A stretch of DNA of 64,000 bases from Plumapathes pennacea (GCA_964036295.1 OZ038462.1:25493863-25557862); one strand, 5' to 3'; counted from the first letter of the stretch, positions 1 through 13,300 are shown. Numbers and translations are program-made. Notes: a model not told the origin generated them from the letters alone.

Positions 1-277
1 GAAATAAATGCGCCAAGATAAACACGAGACGTACGAAACGTGTACCACGAGACTTAATGAAACGTGTAGAAGAGCAACGAGAGGTTATAAAGTTCGGACG
101 CAACACATATACCTAAATCACCAACACAAATGTAGACATTCACATGTGTTTGAAAACATGAACATCAACTTATAAACGTACAACGAACACTTACCACTCC
201 ACTTCACGAGACATTTCTCAGTCTAAAACCATTGATCAAGGTAACAATCAAGGATGATGCTTGTGTTACAGCAACAG
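1..277 (+). other. intron upstream of the second CUB exon of copy 1
   Basis: This stretch matches the intron of copy 2 at about 13,080-13,414 (shared phrases such as 'gaaacgtgt' and 'agagcaacgagaggtta'), so it is the 3' part of an intron of copy 1. The acceptor CAG ends at 277. The earlier exons of copy 1 (signal peptide, first CUB domain) must lie outside the window. In-frame codons continue upstream of 278 in copy 1, but the equivalent positions in copy 2 contain an in-frame stop, so they are not treated as coding. Confidence 0.7.
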
Positions 278-2289
278 ATTGTCCAAAGGTTCTGAAAGGA
301 AACAACACTGGAGTGTTATACAGCCCAGGCTTCCCGTTTAATTACCCGGACAAGGTCTGCAGTTGGGTAATAAAAGGGAAATCTTATTACACCTATCTGC
401 TTCTGAACTTTACTGTTTTCGACTTGGAAAGCGGTTGCTATGCCGACAAAGTGGTAGTCAGAGACGGCCGATACTCGTGGAGTTCCAGACTTGGGCAGTA
501 TTGTTCAGACAACTCGCAAGCTCCCTTTGTGGTTACTCCGTCTGGATCCATTGCAAGAGTCGAGTTTACATCGTACTGGGGCGGCTCAGAGAAAGGATTC
601 CTGATGTTCTACAGGATCCTCGACTCACCATACACGCCAACTCGCGCTCCCACTACTTATCCTTGGTACACAAGTAAGTGTTCTAAAATATACCAAGATC
701 CAGCTGGGCAGGAGTTAGCTTCATGTAGGGAAATTATGGGGGACAAATGTAACCTAACGTAGATGTTAAACGTTAGGTAGCAGTTTCAAGGTCTGTGGTC
801 CTAATTTATAACCCACCCGCTGTCTCTTTTTCCTTCAGGTTGGCGGAAACCTACTCCTCATTTGGGTAAGAAACGATCACGTGACCACAGCTGTTAGTTC
901 TGAGCAACATATTCCAGTGTAGCACGTCACGCTAAAACAAACCAAAACAAAAAAGAACGTAGATACCAAAGACCTTCAGAACTTCAAATGTGGCGCTTTT
1001 TTGTGTTGAGTTGAGTTAAGCTCTAGCTCTATTTCAGCCGTATGAGTTGACGCTAACACTAGGGCAGATGCAAATTTTTACGGCACCTTACACGCTCTAT
1101 TTCGTTTTGTATTGCATTTACATGCGGTCTTCATTGCACGTGCATCAGCTACAGAGGACCTTGGATTGGCTACGATAAAAATCGTTTCAGAGTAAGCGGT
1201 GGCCAGATAATGCTCGTCCCTTTAGGGGTTTACAGAAGGGGGGTTGGCGGTGGGTTGGAGTGTCAAGAAATAGTATACATTGATTGGCTGATGCATTTCT
1301 TGTAAACTACACGAGAAACGGAGCGCGTTATTCTGAAACAAAGGCGTACGTGTAAATATTTAAAATTGTTTTGAAATCATGAAGGACGTTTGCACTCCGA
1401 GTCGAATTTTGATTGAAGCAAATGCGCTGTCACACTCTACCATTCCAATTCTCGCAACTTGCGAGACAAGTTGCCGAGAAAATTGTTCCGAGTCTCAGGA
1501 CCTTCTCACCGTAGATGCTTTGCGCGACCATGTTTATATTTACATCCGGAGCTCGCTTTTCTGAGGCGCACACGTTATGAATGATCGATCTGACTGTCGC
1601 GGCTTGTCGTTTTCAATACACTTTCTCAGTTTGTGCTGATTTATTTCACGATAAAACGTAGAAAAACATGAGAATCCGCCATTTTTGTATGCCTAAGAAA
1701 ATGGCCGTCGTCAGTCACTGGGCGGACAAAGCATCTACGGTGAGAGGTCTCTTCAAAGGTCGAAACGATGGTACACACAATGAAAACACTTAATGTTTCG
1801 GATGTTAATGTACCTTGTACTGGATTTTCTTCTCAAATAGATTACACGAGTCGCACCCTCGCCATCGCGCTGCCCCTTGTAATTGGTTTTGTTCTCCTGG
1901 TCATCATCATCATAATTGTTTTGTGTGAAAGGAGCAAAAGAGCAGCTTCCGTCATCACTGCTCCTCCGTTGGCAATTCCTCTTCAAACATTTCCACAGCA
2001 GGTTCCAGTGTCGTCCACCGCTTTTCCCGCCCAGCAGTGCGTCTCGCCCGCCATTGGGGTTCCAACAGCTCCGCCGGCCAGCACACTCCTGAGTCCTGAT
2101 GAGCCACAGGTAGAGTTCTCAGAGCCGTCATCCGGTGCAGAGATGACCCAGTCTCCACACAGCGACGCTTTGGTGGCAAACTTCTCGGACCAGCCGTCCT
2201 CCCAGTCACGTGACACGCCAGAGAAGCCGTTCCAGGTTGAGGGGGAAAATTACTACGCTCCCTCTCCTGTGCAGAATAAGGAGACTTGA
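278..2289 (+). CDS. CUB-domain type I membrane protein, copy 1 (5' end outside window)
   Basis: Exons read at 278-673, 839-865 and 1841-2289, all with GT-AG borders and phase 1. The first exon is a canonical CUB domain: it opens CP-VL-GNNTGV-YSPGFPF-YP and has the four CUB cysteines (CP, VCSW, SGCY, QYCS) and a DKVVVRDG strand. The 27-nt exon adds a short stalk (SWRKPTPHL). The last exon has a transmembrane helix (LAIALPLVIGFVLLVIII...) followed by ERSKR and a Pro/Ser/Thr-rich tail ending in QNKET. Of the usual CUB calcium ligands, the Glu (FDLES) and first Asp are present, but the third position is Tyr (FTSYW). The tail is longer at the C terminus than in copies 2-5. CUB domains bind proteins or sugars outside cells; the ligand here is unknown. 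The 5' exons are not in the window, so it cannot be judged complete. Confidence 0.85.
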
Positions 2290-2309
2290 TCAGTCCTGCC
2301 AACTTTTTT

Positions 2310-2530
2310 ATTTGTTATAAAGCTCCAAGCAAGAAGGTCGTGGGTCAATTCCCACGGCCGGCAGTAGTAAGAAGTTTTTTCATCCGGGGAGGCAACTCCA
2401 ACGGTTTTTCCCTTCTGAACCTGTCTCTTTTCTACAAGTATTCCACCGGTCAGACATTTGTACAAGAGCCTCTGGCTCGGGTGATTGGGCAATCACTCCC
2501 TTTGCTTCGACTTTAAATAAGCGATATTTA
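2310..2530. mobile_element. possible SINE-like insertion with tRNA T-arm-like segment
   Basis: After 'gtcctgccaac' copy 1 departs from the 3' flank of copies 2-4. The inserted block contains 'ggtcgtgggtcaattccca', which resembles a tRNA T-arm/B box, and ends in an AT-rich 'atttatttattttt' run. I could not find a convincing A box or full cloverleaf, so it is not called as a tRNA gene. Confidence 0.3.
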
Positions 2531-2717
2531 TTTATTTTTTATATTCATAATCAACCTCATGGTCACAGATAAAACAATCACAAATAAACCAAACAAACAA
2601 AACATCGATCAGAAGCCCTTGCGATAATGAGGCATACACGCCCATTCGCTATTCCACTACTTATTGTTGGTACACAAGTAAGTGTTTAAATGTCACTATG
2701 TAGTTTCAAATGATGTT

Positions 2718-2865
2718 ATAGCCTGCGTAGCAAGCGTTTCCCCTCGATACGAAGAGGATACGACGACTTTTTCAATTTTGGCCGCGCGAAACGTGGGGCG
2801 AGCGCAAAAATTGGGGCGAGGGGGAGGGGGAAGGAGGCGAAGGAAACGCTTGCTCGCAGCCCACG
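2718..2865 (+). repeat. dispersed GC-rich repeat ('AGCCTGCG...AAGCGTTTCC' type)
   Basis: It begins 'agcctgcgtagcaagcgttt', contains 'ttggccgcgcgaaa' and 'ggggcgagcgcaaaaattgg', and ends in purine-rich sequence and a second 'gaaacgcttgctcgcag'. The same words appear on the opposite strand at 6245-6412. The two ends are partly inverted repeats, as in a non-autonomous DNA element. Confidence 0.55.
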
Positions 2866-5349
2866 GACTCGCTGATTGGTGCGGTGGGTTACCGATGATT
2901 GACAGCCTGTCGGTCAAGTCCTTGGCGTGGGAACTTTCGACGGGTTCGGAAAATTATTTTAAATCTTCCAGCTCCTAGTTTTAATGAAGAAAGTGGTTTG
3001 TGTGCTGGTAATTTGCCCACTAAAAAAGCACAATCCAAGGCCAAATACTCGAGTGGTGTACGTGTGGCTCTCGGCAGGGTCAATGGACAGAGCTGACAAA
3101 CGCGCTGTGCATGCGCGGCCGCGCAGGCAAACTCTTTCCCGCGGAAACTGGCGCGGGTGTACGCTCCACTGAATCCCTTTGTATGTGGCGAAACACAACT
3201 TCCGGCGGAGTTTTTTGAAAAAGTTAAGACGCAGAAGCAAAAGTTAAGCTACAAATTTTTAGAGTTTGCAGTTCAATAGTTTCTCTCTTCCTGAGCTTTT
3301 GCACCTACCACTTTCCTCCTTGCACCCGTGGTGAAAAATTGCAAAACAATTTCGTCCTTGTCGAAATGTTGTCATCGCCATAGCGGCCGTGGTACTGCTG
3401 CGTTCCGTGAAGGTCGTAGGTAGTATAAAAGGACAATATACTCAAGGTGAAAGGACCGGTCAAGCATTGCAATGAAAAGGAAAGCTCTAAGGTTATTTTA
3501 AATTAAAATATTGACCTCAGTGACTCTGAACAAGATAAACAAGCGTACGGACTGATGACGTCACCAACATGCACAATGCGTTTGTCAGCTCTGTCGGGTC
3601 AATGCAATCTGCCCGATATTGAAAACGGCAAGTTCAAGTTATTGTTCACGTCGGCAAAAGCTGTTCTTCAGAACAGAATTTTCCTTTCGTTCCTCAAAAT
3701 GAGAAGACGGTATTTCACCAGAATCTGACTGCAGTTGTTGGACGAGTCTTATACTGTCGCAACGAAGAATCTGACCGCGACACTCTTTAATTTCTTTTTG
3801 ATTGCTAATCAAAGTCTTCGAGGCTGGCTGAAATGCACCAAATCGAACTTTGAACGCGCATTTACGCAGTTAAGAAGCTCCGAGGACCGGCAAACGCCGT
3901 ATAATGCTTCACATGAGCCGAACCCGAACTCAACTGAATTCGCGGCTGCACTACTGGGCGTCAGATTGACCAGCCGCTCCAAAAACAGTCGAACTTAATT
4001 GGGTCAAACGTCGAACTTCGAGTACGGCTTGTTCTTCTTCTTCGACCGTGACTTGCTCGACTTACGCCGCTAGTCTTTGATGTTTTAATAGAATTGAAAT
4101 GTTTTCATAGAATCGAAAACTTCATGTTGATTTTGCAGTAGTTTGAGCGCTACTGTCTTCGTAAATTTCGAAGTTCTCAAGCATGTTAAATTAATAATGG
4201 TCTTACCACGTTCCAAAATTTACTTCTTGGCTTAATCTTTTCTTGAATTCCGTTTAATGGTCTTCTTCGACCGTGACTTGCCCGACACTCGCCTTTATAG
4301 TTCTTCCGTGGCAACTGGTTCGTCGTACGCGAAAGTACTGCCTTCAACACTTGAATCTACATTGTAGAATATCTAATAATGACTCATGAGTCGATAAAAA
4401 AAGAAGAATTCGAAGAAATTCTCAATGAAAGTTCGCCCTCACTCGAAGACATTTGCAAAGAAATGTGTGTGAAGTCCGCGTCTGGTTGGTAAGATGACGT
4501 CAGAGTGGTAAACCGCTGACCCGAAGCTTTTATTCATACACGGCCAATATGGCGGACAGGCGTTTTGGCCTCCTTTGAATTGATATATCTCGGGAGTCTT
4601 ACAACTGAAAAGAAAGTTTTTGGGAAGTAGTGCTGTTAATACCATACACTTTCATTTAAAATGGTTAAAATAATATTTCAGAATGGTCCAATTTTGGTCA
4701 AAGTACCCCTTTAACAAGCGCTCCGACATTTGACAACGTGTTTTTGAAGCTATTTGCAATATGCAAATAGCTTCTATGTCGGCGTTTGGGCGATAGTTGA
4801 ACAGCCGTTCGGCCCATCTCATTAGGTCATTAAAATGCTCCCCCTATAGGTGGCAAAAACTACTGAGGGGGGAGGAGCATGAAGTGTTATCCATACCGCC
4901 GTGGTACAGGTCCTGTGAGAAAGTTTGTCTTTTATTATCTACTTAACACAAAGAATGCACAGAGAGATTTCCAGTAAAGGGTTTCCGTGCTAATGTTATA
5001 ACTTTGCGACAGAATGTCAGAAGCTAAATTACCTCTCCAGGGAGGGGTTTTCTAAATATAATTGGCTCTCTCGCACGTGGAAATTCAAGGCATTATTTAA
5101 TGGCGGCTGTGAGCGCTGCCGATTCTTTGGTTGCATGTGGAAATCTGCTCCCCCTTCAGCCCCCGGCTGACATATCCGTAGTATCTGGCAAACAGGCGAC
5201 ACAGATTCACATTTAGAGCGACATTTCTGGACACATTTGCGAATATACGCTCCGCTCACAAAAGAAGGAACACAGCTGTATGGTGTGACCATGACATAAT
5301 TATGTTTTGGCAAAGGTAAAAGCTTATTCCGAGTTTTTTTGCGTTCGCT

Positions 5350-5834
5350 GACATGTTTGTTGACACATGATTTCATGCCATAATTGCAAATGCAGATCGA
5401 CTGTGGTATGTCTGAGTTGTTTGTTTATAAAATTGTCTCGAGCGGATTCTGTCACTAATGAAAAATCGACAGGAAATTTTACTGTGAATCCTTTTCACCA
5501 CCGTTCGAATAGCACGAGAAACAGGTTTGTTCGGCTGGAGTGTGTTACGTTACGAAACTATTATAACGAGTCAAAATCTGGTTTACCTCGCATGATATGT
5601 TTGTTGACACATGATTTCATGACCAGATCGACTGTGGTTTGTCTGAGTTGTTTGTTTACAAAAATTGTCTCTAGCGGGTTTTGTCGCTAATGAAAAATCG
5701 ACTGAAAAGTCGACAGGAATTTTTACTGTGAATCTATTTCACCACCGTTCGAAGAGCACGAGAAACAGGTTTGTTTGGCTGGAGTGTTAAGTTAATACGA
5801 AAGTACTATAACGAGTCAAAGTCTAGCTTACCTC
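5350..5834 (+). repeat. tandem duplication, two units of about 243 bp
   Basis: Unit 1 starts near 5350 and unit 2 near 5594, both with 'atgtttgttgacacatgatt'. Both continue through 'agatcgactgtggt', 'gtctgagttgtttgttta', 'aaaaatcgac', 'caccaccgttcga' and 'gcacgagaaacaggtttgtt', ending 'ttacctcgca'. Small indels and substitutions separate the units. Confidence 0.8.
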
Positions 5835-6112
5835 GCAGAAATTTACAGAACGACTTGAAATATTTTGGCAAGCTATACTTTCCTCCTTCTATGTCGATCA
5901 GCTCAAAATAATCATATAATAAACTGTCATGTTTGTGCATTTGTGTTTGGTCATGCATAGTACGTAGCTGGCATAGTAGAACATAGTGTAAAACCCCGAT
6001 CAAACGGTGATAATATTCGATGATAGTTCGTGCCCCGTTGTAACACGAACTACCTATCATAGACGATCATCAACTAGCAAATAGTTTCACGTACGCTTTG
6101 CGGACCTAGGTT

Positions 6113-6147
6113 TTTTGTTTGTTTGTTTGTTTGTTTGTTTGTTTGTT
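6113..6147 (+). repeat. (TTTG)n microsatellite
   Basis: About eight uninterrupted TTTG units followed by a T run. A similar tract occurs at about 9455-9482. Confidence 0.9.
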
Positions 6148-6244
6148 TTTTTTTCATATATTTCGATTCACGTCCGTTAAAAATATTCTTGTTTTTATTG
6201 GTGGATTTAATGACAGGCCGTCACGCTCTGAGTTAACGTAACCG

Positions 6245-6412
6245 TCAAAGTTCAAGGGGGCGTATTTCAAAATAAAAGGGTCTCACCTCCCTCCCCCCCC
6301 CCCCTCCCCTCGCGTCCTTTTTGCGCTCGCCCCAATTTTCGCGCGGCCAAAAGTCGAAAAAGTCGTCGTATGTGCTCAGAAACTTACGGAAACGCTTGCT
6401 TCGCAGGCTAAT
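6245..6412 (-). repeat. dispersed GC-rich repeat, inverted copy
   Basis: Reverse-strand copy of the element at 2718-2865: 'cgctcgccccaattttcgcg', 'ggccaaaagtcgaaaaagtc' and 'gaaacgcttgcttcgcaggc' match its reverse complement. A long C run sits at about 6290-6303. Confidence 0.55.
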
Positions 6413-6935
6413 GATGTTACTAAGATAATAGTCGACTCCATCGATGCTGAACAAAACTCTAGAGCGATGGAATCGATCAAAGAAAACGTCGATACTCGAT
6501 ACCCGACCTTTAAACGGACAGTTTAGTAAGCAGTGCATGTGTCGATACGGGCGGAGGTTTATATATATTACAGAGTTTTATGCCGCCTTCATGCTATAAA
6601 TTCATATTTATACATATTCGTGTGCACTTCAGACAAAACTTGCTTTGTGACGTTACGGCGTGTTTAGTATATTTTTCGCCATATCCAAACTTATGTACAA
6701 CTACCGAAGTATCAATTTCACAGAAAATAACGGAAAAGATGCTGAAAAGACAAAGCGGGAAAAGATTGTTTTTTACCACAACACACTAACTTCTCGCTCT
6801 CTGATTGGTTGATTTACCGTGGTAAATAAGAGTCCAGACAACGATGCTGACGCCAGCTGACGCCAGCATGTCACGTTTTGCAGCGAAATACAACGAAAGT
6901 TTCCTGTAATATCCCTAAATATTGTGGTAAAAAAC

Positions 6936-7115
6936 AAATTTCCACTGGTTTGCCGTGGTGTGGACTCTTATTTACCACGATTTAAGTCATCACATGGTCA
7001 AAATTAGTTGCGGACTCACTCGGCGAAGCGCCTCGTGAGTCCACAACATTTTGACCATGTGATGACGTAAATCGTGGTAAATAAGAGTCCACACCACGGC
7101 AAACCAGAGGAAATT
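6936..7115. mobile_element. foldback element upstream of CUB copy 2
   Basis: The left arm 'ctggtttgccgtggtgtgga...' is matched by the right arm '...tccacaccacggcaaaccag' over about 80 bp, around a short centre near 'cactcggcgaagcgcctcgtg'. A further partial copy of the arm ('ttaccgtggtaaataagagt') lies at 6816. There is no coding content; it is probably a non-autonomous DNA transposon. Confidence 0.65.
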
Positions 7116-7328
7116 TATTAAACCGACTCGGAACATCATGCGCAACTGGAACCAGTTTCCTCGCCCCATGCTCCTTAGTCCAGGTGGTTGGTCAGGATCC
7201 TGGGAACGAACTGGTTGAGGAGCGCTTGTTTCCTTGTCGTCTGAACTGATACAGTTTGTGATATTTTGTGGTTGAACGAGTGTTCTGCCATTTAATAGCC
7301 AAGAAAGGAAGGACGAAAGACAATCAGA

Positions 7329-10300
7329 ATGCAAATATTTCTGTTGGTAGTGGTTTGTGCCGCCAATCGTAAGTACTATTAAATTCGTAATTTATGCAAG
7401 CGTTGAAAGCGGAAATCTCGGCCAGCTGCCTTAAACAAGAGTGCATTTGTAGCTCGATTTCTTAGCGGATCGGTTTACCTCTCTTTCACACGAAAGGGTT
7501 CGAAATCAAGGACAACATATTGAAGACATTCTGTTTCTATTGGGCTGGTTTTCACTTGGCAACTATAATAAAAGCAGAAATAAGCAATCCTAATGTATTA
7601 AAGCCTGGTCCTCACTAGCGCATAAGCATAAGAATAAGAGAGAGACAGTGGCGACATAACCATAAACATAAGGATCAAACGCTTTCGTTCCTTATGCTTA
7701 TGCTTATGTCGCCACTGTTGCTCTCTTATGCTTATGCTTATGTGCTATTGCAGTAATAGGATCACATTCCGTGTTAACTAATGTCACATCACATTTCTTG
7801 CAGTCACGTCCCATCTTAAGATTCGTGTTACGTCATCAATTTTATCTTTGTTTCCATTTATTACCGTATAATGATTCTATTCTCTATTCATCTAGTTCGG
7901 AAACCACTAGGAAATGCCTATGATATTTTGTAATGTTTGTAATCAATAGCCCTATTATCCTGTATGTTATATCTATCTGTGTATCATTCGATTAGTTAAG
8001 AGTTAGAGTTGGGTATTCCCTCTGTAAAGCCATTTCGCAGAAGCTCAGGAATAAAGTAAAGTCCACAGTTGCAGATTTGCTGTTGAAGTCTTTTACCTTC
8101 ACTGCTACACTAGTGAGGACCAGGCTTAACAGTGATCAAAACACGAAGCCGCACAGGCAATGGAGTGTTGCTATTCCTTAAGCTTATAATGTTACTGGTG
8201 TTGTCATTATAGCGCTGCAGTGATGTTTGATTAGTATTAACATGTCGCTGTGAATTATTCAAGGTTTACAAAAAGCGTCTGGAGCAAAAAAATATCTGGG
8301 GGGACGTGGGGCGAGAGTACTCCTCGACATGTATTTTTGGTGGGAGTATGCCGCTCGGGACTGAAATTCAGACCAAAATATTCGATTTTTGACCCTATTT
8401 AAGACCAAGAATTATTAAAATCTCTGACCCTATTCCAGACTAAAGGCTCAAAATGGATACCCTATTTCAGACTAAAATGCTGAAAATGATACCCTTTGGG
8501 GTGGCACATACCTATAGGCTCATATATGGAAATACTCCCCCTCTCCCCCTCCTCCGAAAAAAAAAACTTTCAAATGTAAATGCACACCTAAACCTCATGG
8601 CTGAGACAAGGCCGGCAAAAAGATTAAAAGTGATGTTTTTCTTTTTGCGATTGCTTGACTTGTGGTTTTGTTTTACAGTTTTGCTTGAACAAATAAATCA
8701 TTATAACAGCTCACTGCAGAAAGCGAAAAAAGAGTGATGAGACAAGACACCTCTAATTTTGCATCTGTCGTATCTCACTCGATCACTCACTACAAATTTA
8801 TGTTATCTTTGTTTTGCACCCAAGATGTCTTTCAGTGTATCACTTCTGCGTTTAATAGCATCTGCAAACCATGAATTCTAATATTATTAATATTCTCGTG
8901 TACTTGTCAAATGTTGACAGTTTTTTGGCAATGACATAATTTAGGCAGTAACAGTTTGGTTAGTGTTTTGTAGCTCATAAGAACATTATTCCTTTTTTTC
9001 CCATTGTGTTGCTTGTATGATTTCTAGTAAGTGAATAACTTGGTCGCAAGTGAACACTCTCTCTTGGTTGGGTCATCATATAAGCCATGCCAAATATTCA
9101 AATAATGTTACAGGGTCTAAACAGTTTTGCACTTCAGTAAACATCTTTTGTTTTTGGCAAGGATGTTCTGCTTGTAGGATATTATTTGGACAGCATGCTT
9201 ATAGAAAACAGAAACTTAGGGAATGGTCATTATTTATCGGTAGAGGGGGTGGCAAATGGGAGAAATTGGTGGTATAAACTGTTTGTGCCCCCCCCCCCCC
9301 CTCAGCAACAGTCAAAACTTTCTGACCCTTCCCCCCCTCCCACCATCATCATATTAGCCACCATGCTGTTCTCTTCAGCAGATTATAACCCTTTCACTCC
9401 AACCTCAAAGCACATTATCTTAGGGTATTTTTGTTATTGGTTTTGTTTTTCATTTGTTTGTTTGTTTGTTTGTTTGTTTTTTTTTGGGGGGGGGAGACTG
9501 AATGTTTCTCGTGGGGTTTCCACTTGATGCACTTTAATATATATGGTGTATACTTCCACATGTTAATTAATTACCTGATAGCATATTTCCATTGTTTGTT
9601 GTTACTTACTCTTGGTTTGACAACCAAAATAATCACTGTTTAAGATGATTCCCTAGTTTTGCATTGCGCATCTTTAGTGCACATAACACTTTTGAGATGG
9701 TGGACGTTGAGAACCACCGAAATTTCAAGATCGAAAGTTCTTTATACTCTTTACGCAAATAAGTTTTGTTTTCCGTCGTTCCTTGTGGGAGCAGCAACCT
9801 TGAAAGTTGAAACTCGTCCCAGTCTCCTTTCGGAAGACGTATTTTGAAGTGAATGTTCGCCTTTTCCTAACAAATGCGCAAAAATGAGCACAGTGACCCC
9901 CATTTTTTATTCCATAAATTTAATAAGAACAGTGTCCCCAGTAAAACAGGAAAAAGTAGGCAGAAATCCATGGGTAGATTTTACGCAGTTGAAGGAAATG
10001 CTACGGATCGGGCCACTTTCGGTACAAGACAGCACATCAACTTCCCACTAATTTTTGGTGTTAAATTAAATTTGGAGCTATTCACATATATTTTTCTGTG
10101 ACATAGGTGAATAATCAATAGAATAAAATTGAGGGTTTGATGATATTTCAGACTGCATTGATAATCATTGACCTTATTTACCAGTATCGGGGTGCATGCA
10201 ACAGACGCTAGAACACCATATTCGTCAGCTTGTGCCGTGAAAACGAGCACGATGACCCCTTGTTTTTATTGCATCATTGTGACCCACTTGAGTTGCTGTA

Positions 10301-13300
10301 TAATTGTGCCAAGTTTCATTACAAATCTATTACTAATTCTTTTTCTAGGGAATCACCTTAAGGAGGCTGTAAAAACTCGAGTAATGATCACGGTAAAATG
10401 AAACAATTCTTTTATAATTGCCAACACAATTTAATTGTGAAGGAGAATTTTTCGCCACTTACTTGAAGATTTTGATTCCAGGCATCTTTCACTGTAACAC
10501 TGAAAGATAATTCACAAAACTCTTCAAGAAACGAAGGTCGAATATTCTTATCAAACTCTTATTTTGCAGTGATAATGCACATAATTATTGCACATTTTTA
10601 GGTAGGAAGGCAACCAAAAAGATTCACATCTTTCCTTACGCTTCTTGAATATTTTCGGTGTTACTCATGCATGATCATCTTACGTAGTCAAACTACGAAA
10701 TCAAAATAAATCACAGAAATAGTGCTTCTTGTTCTGGTACAGACTTGCATTCCTCGAATTTACAGCAGAAAACCTCTTCAGCTGAAACAACAATATACAT
10801 ATTTGCTAAATAAACATGATTGCTCATGTAATGCAGAGGTGGATTCCGAAAGAGGGGACTGTAGTGGGATGAAAGCAGGAAATCGGAGTGGGGGAGGGAA
10901 GGGGGTTTCAAGTGGCGTAGGCACGAGCCCCTGGGGGGGGGGGGGGGGGAACACTATGGAAACCGCACTTTTTGCGAAATGCACTAACTAATACGGCTGG
11001 AGATTCAGAAACAGATTGGCTTTCTGAGATGCTATTTTCTGCATTTTGGGAGCATGTGTGACCAAAAATTTAATGCTTCGAATGACGGGTATAAAATCAA
11101 TGGAAACGACTTTTAGTTCGAGTTTGTATCGGGAGGATCGAGTTATCAAGGGTTCGGGCTTTTTAATTGACGTATTCCGCAGCGAACTTCACATGCGTCG
11201 AATAGAGGGTTTGCAAGGCGGCCATGTTGATGGCAGGAACAATGAAATATTTTTCTATAACAATAGCATTATTTCTTCTATTGTTCCTGCCATCCAACAT
11301 GGCCGCCGTGCGTACCCTCTATACAATACAAACTAGGATATCTAAAGATAGTGATTGCTGCGCTGGTTTTGGTGTAATCTCGCATAACTGTAGTGGGAGG
11401 ACATTGCTTTTGCTGGATAGCAGCTTATCTACTGGACATGGCGCGATGTTTCCATCACCCAAAAGAAAGAGAAGGCCGGAAACTCCGTTGGCAAGAGGTC
11501 GTCACTCGTTCGGGTCAAGCATCACAGCACGTGAAATTGTGGCAGCTTGAAAACATGTCGTTTGATTTGAGAGCGTGCGGGTAGCGCGAGTCTGCCCAAA
11601 CATCGATATGATGAGGGACATTTATCGGGGAATGGCGTGGTTGAGAAATTTTTGACGTTGGAAGATTTTGGAGGCATTTATCGGCGCTCGAGTGAAGACC
11701 TCTCGCCTACGGAGTTTCTGGCCTTCTCTCTCTTTTGGGTGGAAACATCGGCGGGAATTTCTACCACTAATACTGGCCGCAGCGGCTTTAAATTGTTAAA
11801 AGGGACACGGGAGAGAACTACTAACAGGTAGCGAACGTTTATTTGAGTTTCATTCTCAAATTTTGTGATTTTCCGTGGATCGGTAAAATCCCCATACATT
11901 TCTTTATAATCTTGAGTAACGCAACACTTCGTCACCGAGCTTGGGCCGCCTGTGGTGTCGCAAAGCATTTTGGTTGCAAGCGCGTGAGGCAGTGTGGTCT
12001 AATTGCAAACGGACGCAGTCAAACGTATCGAGATTTTTCCTCCATGAGAAATATGAACTGCTGCTTCGCTCGCTGCGCAGCAATTAGCTGAAACAATAGC
12101 TTTTGCTCATTTGCATTGATTCGACTCATGTGAAGTTCGACGTTTGAAACAGGCCTATGAACAAAAGACGGAATGCTAATAAAGCCGTCGGAGCAGAGTG
12201 AGTGCCGACAGACAAAAACAATCATCTCCCAATACTCGTTGTCGAGCGCATTGTATGGCCACGCAATGTTTTCTTACTTTCCGCATCGACTCTCCTATGT
12301 TCCTTCAAAAACCCGAGGCGTTGATTTCTTCCTTTTTCTTGTGGTTTTTATCTTTATTGTTCCTTTTGCTAATTTTTTCGCTTGTGTTTCAGTGGTTTTT
12401 CGAGCTGGAAACCTCTGCTCAGGTAAATGTTACACAGTCTATTTAAAATTAATTATTATATAAAATTGATTATTCTCAAAAACTAAATTGTCTCCAAAAG
12501 TATAATTTATATTTCTCATCCGTGACTTCTTTACCCAGCCAGCGAAATATACCTGTACGCCAACAGTTCAACGGATGGTTGGCTCGAATCCACGGATAAC
12601 TACTGGGACTCACCCTACACCTGGATAATCACAGCGCCATATGGACAGAAAGTGCTGCTGAACTTTGACCGATTGCGCCTTTCTTATTCTTACTACTGCG
12701 TAGGCTATTACCTTGAAGTTCGTGACGGCCAATATTCCTACAGTCCACTCTTGACTAAACAGTGTTATTCTTTCACGCCACCATCACCCATCTACTCCGA
12801 AGGCAGATACCTCTACGTGAAATTCTCCAGTGATTACATTTCCGATGGCATCTCGGCAAAGTTTAGAGCGTTGAATGATTCAGGTGAGGAACTATGGACT
12901 ATTGTTTCTTTATTTTGTTGTATTCATCTTATGCCTGTAAACACTATATACCTCTCCTCAATAAGCCGACCAAGAAGATCCCGGGAATTGCTGCTTCGAC
13001 CTATTAGTAGTCACGCCGAACAATGACCGTATTTATCTTGGACGACAACTAATCCGTCGGAGACAAATAATTCGCCTTAACTAATGCGACAAGGTCAACA
13101 CAAGACGCGCGAAACGTGTGCCACGAGACTAATAAAACGAGTGTTGATAGAAGAGCAACGAGAGGTTACAAAGTTCGGTTGCGTCTCACATATATTTAGA
13201 CGTATTATTCGAACAAAGAGAAAGACATACATAAAACACCAACACACTTGTAGACATTTTACGTGACTGGGAAAACATGAACATCAACTTATAATTAAAC

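Larger units (their letters stand above)
2290..7328. other. intergenic region between CUB copies 1 and 2
   Basis: No convincing gene was found; reading frames are short and overlap repeats. It holds a short tRNA-like/SINE-like insert (2310-2530), two copies of a GC-rich coral-type repeat in opposite orientation (about 2718-2865 and 6245-6412), an imperfect 243-bp tandem duplication (5350-5834), a (TTTG)n tract (about 6113-6147), part of a 'CCCCGATCAAACGG' element (5994-6064), and a perfect-looking foldback (6936-7115) shortly upstream of copy 2. The 60 bp before the copy 2 start codon match the same interval in copies 3-5. Confidence 0.7.

Noticed and set aside
232..277. Upstream extension of the copy 1 CUB2 exon
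   Set aside because: Copy 2 has an in-frame stop at the matching place and the reading frame is not conserved there, while the acceptor before 278 gives the same phase in all five copies.
6990..7334. 114-aa minus-strand reading frame before copy 2
   Set aside because: It runs through the 6936-7115 foldback and overlaps the copy 2 signal exon on the other strand; no domain and no splice support.
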